A program made the translations under genes and the position numbers. From an uncultured Clostridia bacterium (lineage in GTDB: Bacteria > Bacillota > Clostridia > UBA1381 > UMGS1253), in assembly GCA_937892135.1 (NCBI GenBank), contig CALAUK010000145.1:1-6937 (forward strand): a stretch of 6,937 bases of DNA, in the 5' to 3' direction. The notes beneath the pieces are model-generated. The model did not search any database and had not been told where the DNA came from. It was given only the letters and a program-made list of their open reading frames with translations. Positions 6,127 through 6,937 of this stretch are shown here, one piece after another. Every line of letters starts with the position of its first letter. Positions within the stretch are counted from its first letter, which is position 1.

Positions 6127-6937
6127 TTATTGCTTGGATTTTTTCGAAGTTCTTGCCGCAGCCGCTCTTGCCTTCTTGGCTTTAACCGCCGCATCCTTCC
6201 ATGAAGCTGCCCAGGGGCTTGCAACAAAGATAGATGTGTATGAACCAACCACAATACCGATAATAATCGGAAGTGCAAACTCCTTAAGAGTTGTAGCACC
6301 CATAAAGTACAGAATAACAATTGTAATAAGTGTTGTTATTGATGTGTTGATGGTTCTTGTAAGTGACTCTGAAATACTCTTGTCAGCAATCTCTTTATTT
6401 GTCATATTGGAAGCTTTCTTGGTATTTTCACGGATTCTGTCGAATATAACGATTGTATCGTTTATCGAATAACCCATGATAGTAAGAACCGCTGCAATAA
6501 ATGTCGCAGAAAGCGGAATTGCAAACAATGCATAAACAGAAAGCATCGCCAAAACATTAATCGTAAGGGATATAACTGCCATTATAGCACTTCTCCAGTC
6601 AAAACGAATAATGATATACACAAGCATTGCTAAAGCCGCAATCAAGGAAAACATAAGTGTCTTTCTCTTCATTTCGTTTCCGTAGCTTGCAGTCTGAATA
6701 GAGGTCGAAACATCTTTAAATTCAGCTTTTTCAAGCTCAGTCGGGAACGCTTTTTTAACAGCCTCAAAAGACGCTTTTATCTGCTCATCATTTAAAACGC
6801 TTGTCTTAATCAAAACATCAGTAAATCCTGTTCCTGTCATCTGAACACGGGGAGCAGTTTCAATGCCTGTCGCATTTTTAACTTCGTCCTCAATAGTCTT
6901 ACGCTCTGCATCGCTTAAGGTTCTTCCCATAGAAATC
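6127..6937 (-). CDS. secF: Protein translocase subunit SecF, 5' end cut by the window
   Basis: SecF pairs with SecD as the proton-driven membrane motor that helps pull proteins through SecYEG. The frame is open through the right edge (two further codons, Ile-Ser, precede the Met at 6930), so that Met is unlikely to be the start; transmembrane helix 1 and the initial GG motif region are missing. Counting from that Met, residues 1-80 are the extracytoplasmic domain, followed by five helices at about 92-110, 113-133, 137-157, 195-212 and 217-238. The SecF/SecD signature IMGYSINDTIVIFDRIREN occupies 151-169. The protein ends in a 28-residue basic tail rich in Ala and Lys (AAVKAKKARAAAARTSKK). secD is expected upstream, outside the window, as in the usual secDF order. 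The gene ends at its own terminator and converges on the mecA group. Confidence 0.96.
   Translation of the reverse strand, partial: ISMGRTLSDAERKTIEDEVKNATGIETAPRVQMTGTGFTDVLIKTSVLNDEQIKASFEAVKKAFPTELEKAEFKDVSTSIQTASYGNEMKRKTLMFSLIAALAMLVYIIIRFDWRSAIMAVISLTINVLAMLSVYALFAIPLSATFIAAVLTIMGYSINDTIVIFDRIRENTKKASNMTNKEIADKSISESLTRTINTSITTLITIVILYFMGATTLKEFALPIIIGIVVGSYTSIFVASPWAASWKDAAVKAKKARAAAARTSKKSKQ

Noticed and set aside
6120..6472. Alternative frames overlapping secF on both strands
   Set aside because: The secF frame carries the GYSINDTIVIFDRIREN signature and a full set of helices; the others match nothing and have no start signals.

Overview
The window looks like an ordinary chromosomal segment of a low-GC, monoderm Firmicute, most likely an uncultured or gut-type Clostridia. 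The signs are A/T-rich intergenic DNA, strong AGGAGG-type ribosome binding sites, a YmdB-family phosphodiesterase, a MecA-family adaptor, a bacterial acyl-ACP thioesterase and a large S-layer-homology (SLH) surface protein. The species cannot be named from the sequence. I see no phage, insertion sequence, CRISPR array, tRNA or rRNA.

Layout, left to right. (1) Positions 1-1376, plus strand: the 3' part of a ymdB-like gene, cut by the window edge, is followed with no gap (TAA then ATG) by an acyl-ACP thioesterase gene. (2) Positions 1388-1419: a strong hairpin terminator that can serve both strands, between this operon and the convergent gene. (3) Positions 1430-4477, minus strand: a 1015-residue secreted SLH protein with a signal peptide, N-terminal SLH repeats and about 800 residues of unrecognised ectodomain. 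(4) Positions 4478-4792: a gene-free A/T-rich stretch. It holds what looks like a strong promoter for the SLH gene (A-tract UP-like element, TTGATT-17-TATAAT) and a leader of roughly 115-120 nt that begins with a stem-loop. (5) Positions 4793-5167, minus: a small four-helix membrane protein I do not recognise. (6) Positions 5168-5343: a divergent promoter region in which the two -10 regions share a 10-bp sequence in opposite orientation. (7) Positions 5344-6097, plus: a short MecA-family adaptor, then a 50-residue two-helix membrane peptide whose ribosome binding site directly follows a hairpin. (8) Positions 6095-6122: a second terminator hairpin shared by converging genes. (9) Positions 6127-6937, minus: the SecF subunit of the SecDF translocation motor, cut by the right edge.

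The genes do not form one pathway. The loose themes are the cell envelope and secretion (SLH protein, SecF, two small membrane proteins, fatty-acid release from ACP) and post-transcriptional or proteolytic control (YmdB, MecA). I found no convincing new multi-gene system. The points most worth a second look are the unknown SLH ectodomain, its promoter and leader architecture, a Glu-to-Gln change at the likely catalytic position of the thioesterase, and the hairpin-gated 50-residue membrane peptide after mecA.
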